A stretch of 64,000 nt of DNA from Diadema setosum (GCF_964275005.1 NC_092705.1:11533912-11597911), one strand, 5' to 3'; counted from the stretch's first letter, positions 43,919-56,544 are shown. Numbers and translations: made by a program. The notes: generated from the letters alone by a model not told the origin.

Positions 43919-43923
<5 letters not shown>

Positions 43924-43955
<32 letters not shown>

Positions 43956-43956
43956 C
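43924..43956. repeat. (TC)n microsatellite
   Basis: About 15 CT units. Confidence 0.95.
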
Positions 43957-44408
43957 CTCTCTCCATGTGCCTGTGTCACTTGTAATGTGCCTGGTACAAT
44001 TTAGTACTGTACATGTATATCAAGGCCAGTTTCAATTGTAGGCCTTGTCGAAATGGAAATGAGTCGATATGTATTCTAGCCATGGGCCTGGATTACATTA
44101 GGTGACCCAAGGCTACGTCCACCTGTACCTGAATCGCTAAACTCTGAGCACGCAGCAAATTAGAGCACTTGAAGTAACAGAAGTCATCCCTGGAAGCTAT
44201 TTGCCACCTAAAAGGACACACTACTCGCTTGCTCTTTTGCAACACACGGATAAATGCTTGTTGCATACATGTGCTTTTTAATAGGACGCCTGACGGGTGA
44301 AATGTAGGTCACTTCATTGCAAAGGATGTAAGAAAGGTACCGGCTGTAAAGCAATGTTGTATTTGTACCAGTGTCAGGTATGCTTTGTGACCAATGTGCA
44401 ATTACATG

Positions 44409-45009
44409 TACTGTAAAACGAGGAATTGTTCGCATGCATTTTAATTGCGAATTTTGTGAGAGTCAAGATTCACGAAATTAAAGGGTGTTTACAGTTCTGG
44501 TTGAGGTGAGGATTTAGCTTTTAACGTTTTGCGAGATATTAAGAATCCACTCTATAAGATGTCAAAGAGCATGCAATTCTAAGGGGTATCAAAAGTTTAT
44601 TTGATGAAAATCAGTTTTGAAATGGCTGAGATATCCAAAAACAAGGTGAAACAAAGAGATCCTAATAAAAGGCGTGGCCTGTCGCCTTCTATTATTATCA
44701 CTTTTTTTGATATCTTAGCCATTTGAAAACCAATTTTCATCAAATAAATGTTGAATCCTTCTTAAAATTACATGTTCTTTCATATTTCATAAGAGGTTTC
44801 TCATTATCTCATTTAGGGATGTTCAAAACATGAATCCCCACCTCAACCAGTACACAACTGTACAGTCCCTTTAAAAAACATGAAAGTTCTTGTCTACACT
44901 ATACGCATTGAATGTTAGAGGCAACTCGTGAAAATTTCATGCCGTGAAAAAGGCCGTCGGCTCCAATTCGTGAAAATTTCATGCCGCGAAAATACCGTAC
45001 TTTACAGTA
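44409..45009. mobile_element. MITE with TACTGT ends, interrupted copy
   Basis: Starts TACTGTAAAACGAGG and ends CCGTACTTTACAGTA. Its flanks match 2584-2794 (CTACACTATACGCATTGAA, AAAATTTCATGCC). It is interrupted by a 397-bp insertion at TTAA. Confidence 0.8.
44478..44874. mobile_element. TTAA-flanked foldback MITE, copy B, nested
   Basis: Starts TTAAAGGGTGTTTACAGTTC and ends TGTACAGTCCCTTTAA. It folds through GATGAAAATCAGTTTTGAAA and its inverse near 44730. Related to 3763-4156. Confidence 0.8.
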
Positions 45010-45437
45010 TTTGTAATCTGTGACCTTTGACCTAAAAGAGAGAATTCATTAAAGTGAGCATGGATGACAGTAGCTGTGTTGCTGTTCATTCATTAAGAAA
45101 AGATTTGTCTCCAGGACAGTCAAGTCTGCATTGCACCCTCAAATAGATGCTTCGAATGCAAATCTGTTGATTTTTCTCTTTATGAATTTATATTATTTTC
45201 CCAGATGACATACTGTAGTATTCCAGATTTGATTTACAGTTTTGTATGTAGCAACAGTACTGCATTTTACAATGCTGTGAACATCAAGGCATTGAAATAA
45301 CAGCTGATATTTTTTGCCAAATTGGCAGTTATTTTTTTTTTCGTACTGAAGTATAAATGCAAACTGTTGTGATATCAAATGCCATCTTTGGACTATGATA
45401 TACTGTAGCTTTGATTAATGTTGGAAGGATGTGCAAG

Positions 45438-45506
45438 GCGGTGACCCAACTTCCAAGACCGCTCTCGTTCGAAGAACATCAATCCAGGGAATTATCTTTC
45501 ATCCAG
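45438..45506 (+). CDS. candidate internal exon of the plus-strand gene
   Basis: From CAAG|GCGGTGACC to ATCCAG|GTATAG the phase-0 frame reads VTQLPRPLSFEEHQSRELSF and fits after the first exon. Another frame, starting at 45428 and ending in phase 1, reads GGDPTSKTALVRRTSIQG and is equally open. The acceptor has a poor pyrimidine tract. GC content is higher than the flanks. Confidence 0.3.
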
Positions 45507-46218
45507 GTATAGCTGTCCGATGCACAGAGATATCTTAAATCCTCGTCTAAAGTCTCGGGCATGGCCACTTTACCTCAGAACGTTGACAAATGAACAGACA
45601 TGTACGATTGTCGTGCGCAGTGTTTGAATGTGTGCGATGTGTGTAATATGTGGAATGAGAAATGGTGTACGTATACATTGGTTTTGCATGCAGTGCAGGA
45701 GTTTATCTCCTGCCTGAATTCTGATGAGAACCCATCGTCTTGTAAGTTAATCTCGATGAAAGGGAGGGACCCTGTAAACCGCAAGCAAGCTGCCACTGAG
45801 CGTCTTGAAGATGTGTTGTACACATGAAATTTGTAAAGGGCTTGTCTGAAATGAACAAGTAGGTTGAAGGGGACTTGGTGAGGATACACATTACGGTCTA
45901 CTGTTTCCCCTAGCATCTGATTGAATAGATGCACAGCATATGTGCAGGATGTTTTTATCTCCCCCCCCCCCCACCCCACCACCCCAACTCCAAACTGAAA
46001 TTTAGCATGACATGGCCATCCGTGATGGCTGTGTAGCGTTTCCTGCAGTCAGGTACAAAAAAGATCTACAATTAGGGTGTGTATCTTTATTTATTTATTT
46101 TTTTTTACCTGCATAAAAATTCAGTCTTATATTGCAGATGTGTTTTCTTAGAAATATTGCACTGACTGCTTGTTGCATTCATTGTATTCAAGCCTTCTCT
46201 GTAGAATATTGACATCTT

Positions 46219-46310
46219 TTAACCCATTGAGGACGGACTGATTTGGTATAGCACAGATTTCCCATAGACACCTGCCTGAGTATTCTTGGGACTTGTCTTC
46301 AGTGGGTTAA
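46219..46310. mobile_element. 93-bp palindromic MITE, copy 2
   Basis: TTAACCCATTGAGGACGGAC at the left and CTTCAGTGGGTTAA at the right. It is in the opposite orientation to copy 1. Confidence 0.75.
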
Positions 46311-47558
46311 AGTCCCTTTACAAGGTGCCCTAGAAAGCTTGATAGTGGGTGGTTCAATTTTCAGTCAGACAGAGCTACTCTCATAATGCTTTTCCAGGGA
46401 AATCGTGGATATGATTGTTGTTTTTAGTGAAGTTGACACATTAAATTACTTGCATCCATCAGAGCACCTAGAAAACCAAATATATCTTTCAAGCAAACTT
46501 GGTAACAAGTCTTCTTTCTTTTCATGCAGAGAAATACATGTACAATGCTGTGTGACTTTAATTTAAACTTAAAGAATTATACAGCCAGAAGAGGGAATGG
46601 ACATAAAATCAACTTCTCTGTGTACGAGGGAGAAGGTGGACTGTTTAGACACTGTTGACTGAGAAATGGCATTTTTTAAACAATATTTCTTCAGCTCCTT
46701 GTGTATGTTTGAAATGCAATCACAGACTCCAAATGTATTCATATCTGCCTGTAAAATTCTACATGTTTACATTCTAGTACAGTTTGTAAAAACTCTTTTG
46801 GGTCATTCACAAGTGGTAGCACTGGAAAAAACAAAACAAAACAAAAAATTGTGACAGTAACATGATTTAATTGCTAAGCAATTGTGCCAAAAGTCGTGAG
46901 AATCATCACATCCCAATGAAAACATCTATCTTTCAAACTTAGCTTGAAGATTGCTGTGATAATTTCCAGTGAGAAAGTTCATTGACAAAAAGTGTGTTGC
47001 CCAATGCCACTTGCAACATTTTTATTCCACCTTTCTAGCTTGGCTAATATTAACAAACCATATGCACTTACTCCCACACTGGTGAGCTAATTGCATTGTC
47101 ACAAATGTACACACAAGTAGTTATGTACATGTATCAAGGCTGTATGCATGGTTGTTTTAATGTGTACATTGTATGTACACAGGGTGACCAGAATAATGGA
47201 GAACATTCTATATGATATAAATATAGTACATACAGGCTGACCAGATCAGTGGAGAATTTTCTACGTGGTATACAATGTAGCTACAGTATATGTATGCATG
47301 TGACAGGAAATACATTATAGCTCACTCAATCTAGAATGATTTAACCCATTCCAGAAAATTCTAGGAAGTGCTGGCTGAGTGAGGCACTGCCCTTGTAGCC
47401 CAATGTGATTGGTAGTTAATTTTGGCAATGATGTTATGCACATAGTTAGACAGTGAGTCATCCAGGATTCCTGGAATTTGGACTTGCCAGTATGTTCAGG
47501 TATGTGGCCCCAGGTTGGAGAAAATTACAGAATGTACTAGAAAGGGGTGAATGGATAG

Positions 47559-47565
47559 TATATAA
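47559..47565 (+). promoter_or_regulatory. TATA box of the solo LTR
   Basis: TATATAA followed by GCAGG, 259 bp into the LTR, upstream of the expected transcription start. Confidence 0.6.
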
Positions 47566-48188
47566 GCAGGAGAAATTCTGAGGTAGGCAGAGTACCCAAC
47601 ACCTTTGCTCTGGGAGTTACGTCACTTCTGGCTCTGAAGCAACTTGTTATAGTCAGTCCTGTGTTACCTGCTGACCTGCTATACAAACTGTGTTTGTGGA
47701 GATAAGGCCTGGGAGACATCTTGCCTGCCGAGAATTAATTTGCCTACGTTGGAGATAGACTCCATATTTTAGTGTCAACGGACATTATTACGGCAAAGCT
47801 GTGACGGGCTGGATTCCTTGCTGGACATTATAAAGTGAATCATCATTCAACGCATCAACTGGACGTGGTCGTCATAACATTTGGATTCTGCCCGTTTCCT
47901 GTGGATTCTGCACGTTTCGCTGTGGACGTATATCCTGGATTTTTACCCCGGATTATATACCGAGGATTATCACAACCTGCGCCTTTGGATTTACGTCTGA
48001 GGTATCATTCATCGGTGCATCGCGGATCATTCATCTGTGCATCGAACATCGTATCTGAACATTTTCAAAGGACTACTTGATAACATAATATGTAAGTGAT
48101 TCTATTACCGATTTATAATTGTTTCTATTGATCATTATTGTACTGATGTGAAAACCGATTACGAGTCTGTACCCACAATATCACTGTT

Positions 48189-48194
48189 AATAAA
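48189..48194 (+). promoter_or_regulatory. poly(A) signal of the solo LTR
   Basis: AATAAA 65 bp before the LTR end, with a T-rich stretch after it. Confidence 0.6.
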
Positions 48195-48862
48195 CCGCCT
48201 GAACATCAGTTGATTGTTTCTTTTGTGCAATCATTCTCAGAGTGATTTTGGTCGTAACAGCATGTATACATGCTTTGCGATATATGGCAGCACAAACTCA
48301 AGGATTTTGTTGAGTCTGGTAGCATCAGAAATGTTCATATACACGGTAGTGTGAATGGAAAAGGTCAAACATCACAAATTCTACAGTCACAGTAAATTTT
48401 AAATGTAAATAGGTTTATTAACATGTATTGAATTTGACTTGAGTACATTCATTTCTTTTTAATGCTGTAGGTTGCATTTCTGGAACGGTGGCACATAGGG
48501 AAAAAATATGAACATGAATAATCTGAACACGTTTACTTTTTTTTCTGAGCGTTGAGTTTTCTAAGCAAGCTCACAGAACTAGATGTGCTAGTCATGCTGG
48601 TATACCTGAAATGAATGTTTGAAGAAAACAGCCAGACCAAAGTAAGAAGGCAAATGGATGGCAGACACTGAAATTAAAAGGGTAATGTCATTAAAGCAGT
48701 GCTCATTCTTTCACAATGCAGACATGGAAAGCACAGTTCTCCTCTCTTCGTTTATGTTGGTGTCGATGCCCTTTGCCTCCTAAATGAATGTTTTTCAAGA
48801 CAGAGGAGGCAATCCCGTGTAACTTCATTACCTGGGTTTTTTTTTTTCTCCTTCCGACTAAG

Positions 48863-48991
48863 TGTGCTAAAATTGGACTCGTTAAGCGAAAAAATGGAAC
48901 TGTTTGGGAAGAAAGCGATCGGTCCCGTTCTCCCATGGTGCCCCAGTCTGTGTACAGAAGGAGCCCAGATCTAGTTTGTCTGCAGACAAAG
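48863..48991 (+). CDS. candidate internal exon of the plus-strand gene
   Basis: A long pyrimidine tract ending TTCCGACTAAG precedes 129 open nucleotides in phase 0 on both sides, ending ACAAAG|GTAAAC. The frame includes KRKNGTVWEESDRSRSPMVP and ends SPDLVCLQTK. A Ser/Arg/Pro-rich segment. No family recognised. Confidence 0.45.
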
Positions 48992-49934
48992 GTAAACACA
49001 GGGGGTGCGCTAGGCACTATACCAAATTGTGCGTGCATAATGCATGCCGGCTATGCTGATCTGTCAATTATTCATGCCCCTGAGTTTCGGAAGGCTGTAT
49101 TTTGGATTCATATTTGAGCATTTGTGCATTTTTGTTTTGATAAGTGTGTTCCATGTCCCTTCATATTCACTGCATACATGTATGGAATTGGTGCAAGCAT
49201 GTGCTGCTTTTGCAGCCTGTAATTTCATATTCATAATGCGCCAGTAGTACTTTGTCTTTCTTTTTCTGTAGTATTAATGTATCCTGTCAGTTAAGCGTAC
49301 ACGCAAGGGCTGTTATTTCTATTTCAGTCTGTTTGATAATAATGATAGCTAGTTTTATATGTGCTTTTTAACTTGTGAAGTATTTCAACATGCTTTACAG
49401 ACTATTGTGTTTGCCTTAGTAGAGTGATACGTTTGTTTCATGGAGACAATCTGTAGTATAGTAATACATTATATCTGTTGGATTTGCTTGTGAAAGCTTT
49501 ACTTGTATTTTGCAACCTTCTGGTAAATTGGTTAGTGTAACTTAAAAAAAGTACCATAAAATAGTTTTTTGAGTACAAATTTTGCTTCCTAACCTGAAGG
49601 TGTGTTTGTGCTGCCTCTACCTTTTTTTTTTTTTTTGAAGTTCAAGATGCAATGTACTCAATAGAGCCATGGTTAGCTGTGCGGTCAGTTAGATGGTGCT
49701 TGACCCACTAATTTTGCCTGATCAACATTGTGAGATAATCGCTGAAAAGGACGAGTCCTGCGCTATCTTTTTTTTTTTCCCCCCTCCTATTTCAAGAAGG
49801 CCAGACTGGCCAACTGCCCCCATGGCGCCATACAAGGCTGCCTTATTTTCCTGTCTCCCTCTTCCTGTTGCAGATTCTCTTCCTCCATCAATCTATGCCT
49901 GGAACCCCTCTCAATCTTTGTCCGTTTGTCTGTC

Positions 49935-50076
49935 TTAACTCTTCCTATATCCCTCTTCCTCTCTCTCTCTTTCTATCTCTTTCTCTATGTATGTATACGA
50001 TGTATATTCTTATTCATATATATTTGTCTGTCTGTCTCTATCTATATATATTTATCATATATGTTTCTCTTTCTCT

Positions 50077-50118
<42 letters not shown>

Positions 50119-50410
50119 ATGTATTTTTTTTTATTTATATATGTTTGTCTATCTCTCCATATATATATGTATATAGTCTTATTTTAATTCATATATTTCT
50201 GGCTGCCTGTCTGTCTCTCTTGATATATATCTGTTCCTATCTGTTGGTCTCTCTGTCTCTTTCCATCTCTTTTTCTTTATATGTTTGTGTCTATCTCTCC
50301 TATATTACTATGCCCCTTCCTATATTTCGCTCTCTCTCTCTCTTTCTTGCTTTCTTTCTCTCTCTACATATATTCATATATTCATATGTATATGTCTGTC
50401 TATCTCTTTA

Positions 50411-50441
<31 letters not shown>

Positions 50442-50450
50442 TTTTCTCTT
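49935..50450. repeat. TC- and TATA-rich low-complexity block
   Basis: Long CTCTCT and ATATAT runs, including (AT)n at about 50079-50110. The open frames rich in Ser, Leu, Tyr and Ile are artefacts. Confidence 0.9.
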
Positions 50451-50957
50451 ACACTGTATGCCTTCCATCATAATTTCCCTCTGGTCTCATCAGACATTTT
50501 TTGTTAAGGTAATTTTTTTTTTCTGCTGTCCAAGCGAATGGTTACGTCAAACAGAGGCAGGTGGTAGGAAAATGAAAACAGCTGGAAAGCTTCCGAGATC
50601 GCAAATCTGGAAACAAAAGAATGCCTCTTTCATGGCAATCGGGTCATTTGTAATTGTAATTCCATGGCATCCTTTCTATAATGACCCTTTTACAGCACAG
50701 TCTGCTAGCAATGAACTATTAAGGATATGCCTAGTTTAACCCTTCCAAAACCACCAGAGTAAAAATGACACTGGCTTTTTGTATGAGCAAGTTCGCTAAT
50801 GTTAATTAGGTACATGTAGTTAGGATATTGTGGGCTGAAGCTGATTACTGGTATGATATGATACTCATACAGACTGGTGCATTATGATGGTAATTTGGCA
50901 TGTGGTTGTACATGCTATTAAAGGGATCATGTACCATTGGTTGAGACTTAACTTCAT

Positions 50958-51172
50958 TTTGCACTCTCAGAGATGCCGAAACCAGCGAGAATTCGGCTTG
51001 CCATAGAACCAGTAGCATTCACAATGGTATTCACAATGACATTCAAATTATTCACAATGATAACGGACAATAACAACTACCTTCCGCCCCACATTCCACA
51101 CATTGTGAACGCTACTGGTTCTATGGCAAGCCGAATTCTCGCTGCTTTCCATATCTCTGAGAGTGCAAAATG
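50958..51172. mobile_element. short foldback with 70-bp arms
   Basis: TTTTGCACTCTCAGAGATGC at the left faces GAGAGTGCAAAATG at the right. The arms include AGCGAGAATTCGGCTTGCCA and its exact inverse. ATTCACAATG recurs in the loop. Confidence 0.8.
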
Positions 51173-51368
51173 ATCACATTTTGAAAATTGCAAGGGTTGA
51201 CAAAAATGGTCCTAAAATCATAACGCATTAACCAAAATTAAAGAATTTGGTGTCATTCTATTGAAAAAAGAAAGGCCTTTCCAATAGTATGCAAAATAAT
51301 GACATATTTGCAACGATATTGCTAAAATTAATGACCTTTGGCGTTCCGTTCTTTTTGGGCCACCCTGT
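51173..51368. mobile_element. possible Tc1/mariner-like end
   Basis: Ends GTTCTTTTTGGGCCACCCTG followed by TA. GGCCACCCTGTA is a common style of end in Tc1/mariner elements. The other end was not found. Low support. Confidence 0.35.
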
Positions 51369-51560
51369 ATAGTATGCAACACATTTATGTAGAATTATGA
51401 CTTGGAATTGCCATTTGTTATGATCAGGTTTTATAGGAATCTTTGCATTGGTTTTCAGAACTCATTATGGACTTGGAGAGTCATTTGCCAGTGCAGAAAA
51501 TATTGGTAACAATCAGTCATGCATAACAGATTAGATGATGGTATAACATGGCTTTGTATG

Positions 51561-51810
51561 TGGGGGCGCTGTGGCACAGTGGATATGACTCCCCGACTCC
51601 CAACAGGAGGACCCGAGTTCCATTCCCACTCAGTGCCTACTTCCTTGGACAAGATGTTGTTACCCACCATGTCCCTCTCGATCCAGGTGTATTAATGGGT
51701 ATCTTGCAACGCTAGGGTAATAATAATGGCAGGGCCCTCTGGTAGAGCAGTGGCAACACTGAAGAGGCTACCCTGGATAAATAAGACCTTATTATTATTA
51801 TCATTATTAT
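51561..51810 (+). mobile_element. tRNA-derived SINE, intact
   Basis: Starts GGGGGCGCTGTGGCACAGTG. The A-box-like region is followed by ACCCGAGTTCCATTCCCAC, matching a B box (GTTCRANYC). The tail is GGCTACCCTGGATAAATAAG then TTATTATTATTATC. It is the reference for the copies at 11158 and 40785. Confidence 0.88.
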
Positions 51811-52982
51811 GTCTGCTCTTGACTTGTGCTCAGATCTTCCGTGAATCGTGTTTTTTTTTGACAGGAATTAAAGAATAAGAAATAATGTCCCATACATTTG
51901 AGCGTTTGAGAGTTACATTGTAACGATAAAGTGGGGATAACTATCTAAGGATGACTCAGTATGTTGCTTAATGAATAACAGAAAGAATGAGTTTATGTTA
52001 CATTTCCATGCATACACAAAGAAAAGTTGCTAGGTAATAAATATCATTACCATGTCCAGTTATTATACAGCTTGCATGTGATTGTAATTGTATTCATGTT
52101 TTTCTTTGTGTGAAAATGTGTTAAGCTTTAGAATTCCATAACTTGATTTCTGTTTATGTGCAACTTTAATGACAGTTTCGCTCTTGTGTTTGTTTGTCTT
52201 CAAGCTTGCTGAGATGTGGAATATTGGAGTTTCCCTTAAAAAATGTAGACTTGTGTATTTGCCTTCTTTCTTTGCAAAGAGTGGGGATAATGGTCATTGC
52301 GCTTTGATATACATGCCAAATGCACCTGCAAAAGGGTATTTTCTTTTTATAGAGAATTTAAGCAACATTTGTAGCCAGATCACATTGGCCTGTCTGAGAG
52401 TGAGAGGAGAGGGCAGCCGGTTTGGTTCTGGCGCTCTTGCTTGCATCAGGATGTACAGCCTGTATAAAAGCGGTCAGCGATTTTTTGTGATGGATTTTTG
52501 ATGGATTGTCCCGTGGGGTTTCCCGCGGAGCGCTTTTTTCCAGCCATGATGATGCATCAAAAATCATGCGACGGTGTCATTGTACGCAAGCAAGCTATCT
52601 TCACCCGTGCTGCGTGAGCTGCCTAGAATCCACAAAGTACCTGGACAGGCCCCACTGTAGTTTGAAGGACTCATATAATGCACATGAAATAGGTCAATGC
52701 ATGTATTACAAGTTGGATTTTCATCTTAAATAGTTCTGTAGGGTTATTAACATACATGGAAATATGGTCTATAAATAGTTTTCCCTTAAATACCAGTAGA
52801 TTGTATAGTTTTCCTTTCATTTAATGATACGAGGTTAAGAATTTAAATGCAAAGAAAGCACTCTTTGTACATCTCTGGTTCAGTCCCGTGAGATAGAAAA
52901 TCTCTATACATTTAATAGTAGTCCTCAAATCATTTGGTATTATTTGCAGGAGAGCTTGTTACGTTTCATGCTAATGGAGCCA

Positions 52983-53075
52983 TTAACCTGTTGAGGACAG
53001 GCTGATTTTGCCATAACATGCATTTCCCATTGACACTAACCTCAGTATACTCAGGACTCATCCTTAACAGGTTAA
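52983..53075. mobile_element. 93-bp palindromic MITE, copy 3
   Basis: TTAACCTGTTGAGGACAGGC and CCTTAACAGGTTAA at the ends, with CAGTATACTCAGG inside. Confidence 0.75.
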
Positions 53076-53623
53076 AAAAGGAAAGATCTTAAGTATTCAG
53101 CTGATTGCACTGATCAGCAACTCCTGTCTTTGTATGCTATAACATTGCCAATATTCATACATTCATTTTTTTTTTCAATTTCCAACAGAAGCATATAAAT
53201 ATTTTACAGAAATTAACTTCATAAATTACATCACTGTGCAGAAATTGGATACACAAATTTTACAGAAATGGAGTACATAAATCACATCACAATGCATAAT
53301 AAAATGAGTAATTGCCAATACTGGCAACTTGGAGGACTACAATGTACATACACTATAGTAGGTCAAGGTTTAAAACGTCTATGTGATATACCGTATGTAG
53401 TATGGTTTATAACAATTAATCTAGTGATATGACTTCGTAGATTCCACTTGGGACAGCAGCTGTCCATTAGTGCTCCAAAAGATATTTTCAAAGATATTTC
53501 AGGTTTTTGCAAAGGGAAAATAAAATCTGTCTGTAAAGTGTGAAAATTACTTCAGAGACAACAGAATGAATTGTGCATTAGTGAGACATGTAAAAACTTA
53601 GCTCGTCAGTCTACCATGTATGT

Positions 53624-53672
53624 TCGTGTTTGTGTGTGTGTGTGTGGTGTGTTTGTGTGTGGTGTGTGTCTT
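53624..53672. repeat. (GT)n block
   Basis: GTGTGTGTGTGTG units interrupted by TGGTGTG. Confidence 0.9.
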
Positions 53673-54440
53673 TGTCTGTGTCGCAGTCCTGTGGTGTCTA
53701 CAGTGAATGTCAATCAACCATGTCATGGGACACATCCCACTTTATATTTCCTTCATATTACATCATTCTTACATCAGAGTGCCACCTTTTTTTGTGTTTT
53801 TTGTTTTTTTACCCTTAAATAGTTCTAATATCTGACCAATGGCGGAACATTCGCTCGTGATAGCCATTCAGACGCTATGCTACGTGAAAGGCCAAGTGAT
53901 TTGCGTGTCCTATTGTAATTCAACCCTGTCATGAGACCAAACGCGTGCTGCTGACACCTTTCTTCGTACTTGAGATCCATGTTATATGTCCACCATATGT
54001 TCATGTGTGTGTCTGGTGCATAACTATGCTACTGATATTCTTTATCAAAATACAGTATCTCAACAAGATACGTGATGTCCCGGCATGAACAACAGTGCTG
54101 CTCAACGGACCAGAATGATAATCATACTTTCTGTGTTTATGCCAAACTCTTATTAAATTCATGGTGTGTACACGGAACAGATGTGTTGCATGTGGCTTGC
54201 AATACGTGATAGGGCTGGTCCAATGCATTTACGAAAGCCTGTGCATTTCCTATGTCATTATGGTGACCAGAGGGTCATGTGCGTTCTCTATGAAAATGGT
54301 TTCATTTGTATAACTGTTTTATTGTCTAAATGTAAAAAGGGACAGATTTGTGAGGCATTACTGTAAATAAAGACACAGTATCCATGAAAAGGTTGCTTAA
54401 TTGCAGTTAACAATTCGCAAGTGTGTAATACTAGCACTAG

Positions 54441-54660
54441 CTGTCGGACAGATGCTCTGGTCTGGTGGATAATATGCCTGTCTGGAGATCAGGAGGTCAT
54501 GGGTTTGGATCCCACTCGAGTATGTATGCCCATGATTTGTTTTGTCGTGGCTACTACTAAAAACACTGATCAATTCAGTGCTTATGTATACGTTGATGTC
54601 GGGCAATTTGTCAATCAGTTGCAATTCACCAGTCTGGATACAGGTACAATTTGTACCTTT
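54441..54660 (+). mobile_element. second tRNA-derived SINE family
   Basis: Head TCTGGTCTGGTGGATAATAT, B box GGTTTGGATCC at 54502-54512, then CGTGGCTACTACTAAAAACA and TTTGTCAATCAGTTGCAATT. Shares its 3' half with 14487-14660. Confidence 0.75.
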
Positions 54661-54885
54661 CAACATGACACAACGGAGCAGTGGCTTGTACAGTCATTTA
54701 TTTGACAGAAGGCATTTACAAGCAATGTTTCCCTTGTAGAAATGATTTTTAGTTCTCATGCATATCCTATATTCAATCTTAACTTGTCCAGCAGAAAGAC
54801 TTCTTTTTTTTTTTTTGTACTGCAGCCACCATAGCATAGTGAAATTTGCCTTGCATTAGGCTTGTCTTTTGCCCTCCCCCCGCAG

Positions 54886-55061
54886 CACAATCTGCAAAGA
54901 GACAAACTTCACAGAACAAGTGTCTCTCTGTCTCTAAAAACTACAGCGTACAAGCCTGTATCGCAATGATTATTTCATCTTTTGAGACTTTGGAGAACAG
55001 GGAGGCCCTTATTGCATACCGAAAAGCCATGTTGGCGCACGATCAGTGGTTATTACCCAAG
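54886..55061 (+). CDS. candidate internal exon of the plus-strand gene
   Basis: The acceptor CTCCCCCCGCAG and the donor CCCAAG|GTAAAA bound 176 nt, from phase 1 to phase 0. It encodes AKRQTSQNKCLSVSKN, then a hydrophobic helix SVQACIAMIISSF, then ENREALIAYRKAMLAHDQWL. This has the look of a folded helical region. A preceding exon ending in phase 1 is required and was not found. Function unknown. Confidence 0.6.
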
Positions 55062-56303
55062 GTAAAATGCGCTGATTCAATCAATTTCTCCCAAGGTTTT
55101 TTCGCCATCTTCCACAATCTCACTGCCCCCCTTCAGGGGGCCCCTGTACTTTTACCCCGTCTTCCCCTCCCCATTAGTCCAAGCTAAGATCGGAATTTCC
55201 ATCCAAATGACATCTTCTAGTCCTTTTGATTCAATGCGTACTAGCTGATTTGGCATGCTTGGTTGTGCTGTGTAAATCGGTAAGATCTATTCAGCAAATT
55301 CTCGGCTTGATACAATACAAAAGGGGCTCTCTACTGCAATCTGAACATACAAGTGCTCAAGAGATGTACATTTTGGCGGAATCATTTATTTTATCTCCAG
55401 TTTGCCTTTTAGTTGATTGTAAATCCCACTTTTTAGGTATGAATTTTTACTTTCTCCTGCACCAGAGCCCGTAGCCACTAAAAATGATAGAGAAACATGA
55501 AATGTCATTAAGGTAGAAGAGGTACCTTTGTGTATGCTGTGTTTCAATAATCCACCTGTTGCTGGAAAGGACCTTAAGAAAATTCACCAAATCTCATGTT
55601 CAAATTTCTTTATAAATCTCTTCATAAAATCTTATTTTTTTCAAATATCATCAACATTTTTTTTATTTTGCTTTAGAAAGTGAACTTTCAGAAAAAAAAG
55701 GATTGTACAGACTGTAGGTCAAAGGAGTAAACATTAATTCATAGATAGTTACATCACCACCTCCTATGATTTCACTTTATACAATATATGTTTAGACAGT
55801 GATCTTTAACCTGGAGGATAAGTTAACTTTGATGATTTAGCTCTATGGGGCGCCAAGTGTTGCATGGTCAATTTTGTTACAAAACTGTCATTTCGTCCCC
55901 GAAATAGCCATTTTGACAAAAAATATCCTTTAACATCATTATGAGACTTTACCTAGCTGTGAAAACATCTCAGTGACCTGTAGAGAGCATATGTATTTCA
56001 GTGGGGTTTCTTTTGGTGTTCTTTTTTTAAGATGAATAAAACAGGTGGTATGGGAATGAAGTCACCCTCCACAACCTATCTTTTCCCCTTGTTCTTCCTC
56101 CTCCCCCCCCCCCCCCAACACCACTCCCCTTCCCCCTAAACCACCGGTTGTCCATTGGCACCCATTAGTTTTCAATTAGCATGCGCAGGTCACTTGTCGT
56201 TAATGGTGCGTTCGGGGGCCCATCAATCAAAGCCTCTCTCCCCTTCCTCCTCTTCCTAACCCCGTGTCTATGCCATCAATATCGTCGTCTTCTTCTTCTT
56301 CAG

Positions 56304-56354
56304 ATGCACGTGAAACTGACAGCGTCCCATCTCTCTCCATTATTCACCAAGTGA
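56304..56354 (+). CDS. candidate terminal exon of the plus-strand gene
   Basis: The strong acceptor CTTCTTCTTCTTCAG is followed by MHVKLTASHLSPLFTK and TGA in phase 0, matching the phase of the exon ending at 55061. A second frame of the same segment also reads open (RETDSVPSLSIIHQVMREL), so the assignment is uncertain. Confidence 0.35.
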   Translation: MHVKLTASHLSPLFTK

Positions 56355-56544
56355 TGAGAGAACTTCATATGTAAACACCCGTAGCAAAGCGCGCGGGTCA
56401 CCTATCGTGTACGCGTACTTCCTCCTCAAACTAGGTCAAAGTTCTCCTTGAGTTTGTCCGTTTTCCCTCACGGTCTGCGATTTCACTTTGAAGTCATCAA
56501 ATACATACGTGTATGTTCGCACATTTTGCTCCAATACTCTTTTG

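Larger units (their letters stand above)
47301..48259 (+). mobile_element. solo LTR of an LTR retrotransposon, 959 bp
   Basis: Starts TGACAGGAAATAC and ends GGTCGTAACA, flanked by the 5-bp duplication GCATG at 47296-47300 and 48260-48264. A TATA box TATATAA lies at 47559-47565 and AATAAA at 48189-48194, the usual order inside an LTR. No internal gag-pol and no second LTR are present, so this is a recombination remnant. The retrotransposon family is not determined. Confidence 0.85.

Noticed and set aside
49868..50507. Long open frames of 100-190 codons
   Set aside because: They are produced by TC and TA microsatellites and encode Ser/Leu/Tyr/Ile runs.
52169..52501. Open frame of 110 codons
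   Set aside because: No clean splice sites and the protein looks like translated noncoding sequence.
54441..54512. Possible tRNA gene
   Set aside because: Only box B is clear and the cloverleaf does not close; the downstream part is SINE body shared with 14487-14660.
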